Below the pieces are notes generated by a model. The model was not told where the DNA came from, searched no databases, and was given only the letters and a program-made list of their open reading frames with translations. From positions 124,001 to 188,000 of the forward strand of contig NZ_FTOL01000001.1 in assembly GCF_900156735.1 (NCBI RefSeq): DNA of 64,000 nucleotides. The letters run 5' to 3'. Positions 62,451 to 64,000 of this stretch are shown here, piece by piece. The stretch comes from Chryseobacterium ureilyticum. GTDB lineage: Bacteria > Bacteroidota > Bacteroidia > Flavobacteriales > Weeksellaceae. Position 1 is the stretch's first letter. Every line of letters begins with the position of its first letter. The translations under genes were made by a program, and so were the position numbers.

Positions 62451-64000
62451 ATGAAAAAACTACAGTTGTTTTCATTAATAGCATTAAGTTCTACACTTGC
62501 ATTAACCAGTTGTGGCGGATCAGGAACCAGCAAAGGTGGTGGTACCAAAAAATTTGTCAGTAAAACAGGTTGGAAACCAAACGAAAAACAGGGTTGGTTT
62601 TTTGCAGGAAAGCAACAGAAGCAGAAAGGTTGGCCGGGAATGGTATATGTAGAAGGTGGAACTTTTACAATGGGATTAGTGAAAGATGATGTTATGCACG
62701 ATTGGAATAACACACCGCGAAGAATGCAGGTGAGTTCATTCTTTATCGGAGAAACTGAAATTACTAACTACGAATACCGCGAATACCTTACATGGTTGAA
62801 GTATGTATTCCCACCAAGTGATCCTAGTTTTAAGGAAATCTATAACGGTGCTTTACCGGATACCTTATTATGGGACAACAAACTAGCTAGAAACGATTAT
62901 AATGAAACTTATCTGCGTTCTCCGGAATTCGATTATTATCCGGTAGTAGGAGTTTCTTGGACTCAGGCAAACAGATACTGTGAATGGCTTACAGACAGAG
63001 CAAACGAAAAAGCTTTGATGCAGGCTGGTGTTATTGCTAAAGATCTATATATCAACGAATCTAACAATCAGGGTGGTACTGCATTTAACATGGATAAATT
63101 CAAAGCGAATGATCCTGAAATGCAAGGATATATCAATGAGAAAAGAATGCAGCAAAAATCTGGTATGAAAACTACCAACCAAAGATTGTTATCTGCAAAC
63201 AGAGCTCCAAACTCTGCAATGGTTCAGAAGTTCAGACTTCCTACAGAAGTTGAATGGGAATACGCAGCATTGGGGATGGCTAAAAACAGAGAATATAACC
63301 AATACTTAGGTAAAAAACCTCAGATCGAAAGATTAAGAGGTACCAAAGGTAAAGAAAGAGGAATGTTCCTTGAAAACTTTAAAATGGGTAGAGGAGATTA
63401 CTCTGGTATCGCTGGATGGAAAAATGACGGTTCTGCTCAGACTTCTGATGTAAGACAATATCCATCTAATGACCTTGGAATCTACGGTATGTATGGTAAC
63501 GTTGCAGAATGGACTGCCGATGTATACAGACCTATCATTGATGAAGATTTCAACGACTACAACTATTATAGAGGAAATATGCCTCAGGCAATCGTAAAGA
63601 ACGGTGACGGAACTTACAAAATGATTGACGAAGGTACTATTAAATATGATACATTAGCAGACGGAAGATTAGTTTATAAAGGTCTTCCTGGACAATTCGA
63701 AAGAGAAACAATTGCTGATTACAGAAACTATAGAGATGGTGACAGACAATCTTCACTTGAATATTATAGAGCTTCCGATTCTGCAGCTGGATTTGATATG
63801 TACAACGCTCCTAAGAAAAGCTTTGTTGTAGATGCAAACGGTAGAGTGAAGATGCAAAAAGACACCAGAGACAGAACTTCTGCAATCTCTAACGAGGTGA
63901 GAGTAGTAAAAGGTGGTTCTTGGCAAGACACTGCATACTGGTTAGATCCGGGGCAAAGAAGATATAAGAATCAAGGTAGAGCTTATGGTTGGATTGGTTT
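62451..64000 (+). CDS. gldJ: Gliding-motility lipoprotein GldJ (3' end outside window)
   Basis: The first 516 residues of a lipoprotein, still open at the right edge. The lipobox ALTSC puts the mature Cys at residue 21. The body is an FGE/sulfatase-modifying-factor fold: WPGMVYVEGGTFTMG, SFFIGETEITNYEYREYLTW, YPVVGVSWTQANRYCEWLT, RLPTEVEWEYAALG and GIYGMYGNVAEWTADVYRP. GldJ is an essential part of the gliding/T9SS machinery, and lies divergent to porU and porV as in related genomes. The family usually lacks FGE catalytic cysteines and acts structurally. Confidence 0.95.
   Translation, partial: MKKLQLFSLIALSSTLALTSCGGSGTSKGGGTKKFVSKTGWKPNEKQGWFFAGKQQKQKGWPGMVYVEGGTFTMGLVKDDVMHDWNNTPRRMQVSSFFIGETEITNYEYREYLTWLKYVFPPSDPSFKEIYNGALPDTLLWDNKLARNDYNETYLRSPEFDYYPVVGVSWTQANRYCEWLTDRANEKALMQAGVIAKDLYINESNNQGGTAFNMDKFKANDPEMQGYINEKRMQQKSGMKTTNQRLLSANRAPNSAMVQKFRLPTEVEWEYAALGMAKNREYNQYLGKKPQIERLRGTKGKERGMFLENFKMGRGDYSGIAGWKNDGSAQTSDVRQYPSNDLGIYGMYGNVAEWTADVYRPIIDEDFNDYNYYRGNMPQAIVKNGDGTYKMIDEGTIKYDTLADGRLVYKGLPGQFERETIADYRNYRDGDRQSSLEYYRASDSAAGFDMYNAPKKSFVVDANGRVKMQKDTRDRTSAISNEVRVVKGGSWQDTAYWLDPGQRRYKNQGRAYGWIG

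Noticed and set aside
1..64000. CRISPR arrays, IS elements, integrases, prophage genes, tRNA or rRNA genes
   Set aside because: I looked through the gaps for regular repeats, transposase motifs and tRNA-like folds and found none.

Overview
The window looks like a piece of a Chryseobacterium-type chromosome (Bacteroidota, Flavobacteriia, Weeksellaceae). It is AT-rich. Starts are not preceded by Shine-Dalgarno sequences. Many genes have Bacteroidota promoter elements (TTTG or TTG near -33 and TAnnTTTG near -7). It carries type IX secretion and gliding genes (porV, porU, gldJ), the mevalonate-pathway decarboxylase, the MoxR/Bat aerotolerance operon and isochorismate synthase. No tRNA, rRNA, insertion sequence, prophage or CRISPR array was seen. 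The genus is inferred from gene content and protein style, not from a search.

Layout. 1-1.1 kb: the end of a secreted surface protein. 1.4-10.1 kb: a long plus-strand moxR-GNAT-DUF58-batA-batB-batC-batD run followed by marC and a small membrane protein. 10.4-15.8 kb: minus-strand menF and a PaaI thioesterase plus acyltransferase, separated by a membrane-anchored ECF sigma factor/outer-membrane protein pair and a lipoprotein. 15.9-18.2 kb: a tiny ORF with its own terminator, then PspC and PadR. 18.5-25.5 kb: exported and housekeeping genes, a cobalamin riboswitch in front of an acyl-CoA thioesterase gene, and mutS2. 25.7-32.5 kb: acetyltransferase, acyltransferase-3, ung, lipoprotein, MscS-like channel, pdxJ and a hydrolase.

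32.6-34.9 kb is a compact ribosomal-peptide (microviridin/graspetide) locus: one 73-residue precursor, a strong terminator, then two coupled ATP-grasp ligases. Between leader and canonical core the precursor has three tandem eight-residue repeats, each with one Thr and one Asp in fixed register. These may be extra ring-forming cores, and this is the most promising new biology in the window.

35.3-43.2 kb: an SDR/acyl-CoA synthetase pair, mevalonate diphosphate decarboxylase, a TauE-type exporter pair and purK. 43.3-56.9 kb: an SH3-domain protein, a CPA2 antiporter, an EamA transporter, purE, a DUF285 T9SS cargo protein, a candidate structured RNA, ahcY, a PNPOx-fold protein, a phosphopantetheinyl transferase and a FUSC membrane protein. 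57.2-64 kb: porV and porU on the minus strand, divergent from gldJ, which runs off the right edge.

Functional themes: envelope biogenesis and T9SS secretion (PorU and PorV process and shuttle cargo such as the DUF285 protein), stress and aerotolerance (MoxR/Bat), menaquinone and isoprenoid supply, purine synthesis, and a RiPP cluster. Six genes have a TAnnTTTG element ending only 4-6 nt before the start codon, which suggests leaderless mRNAs.
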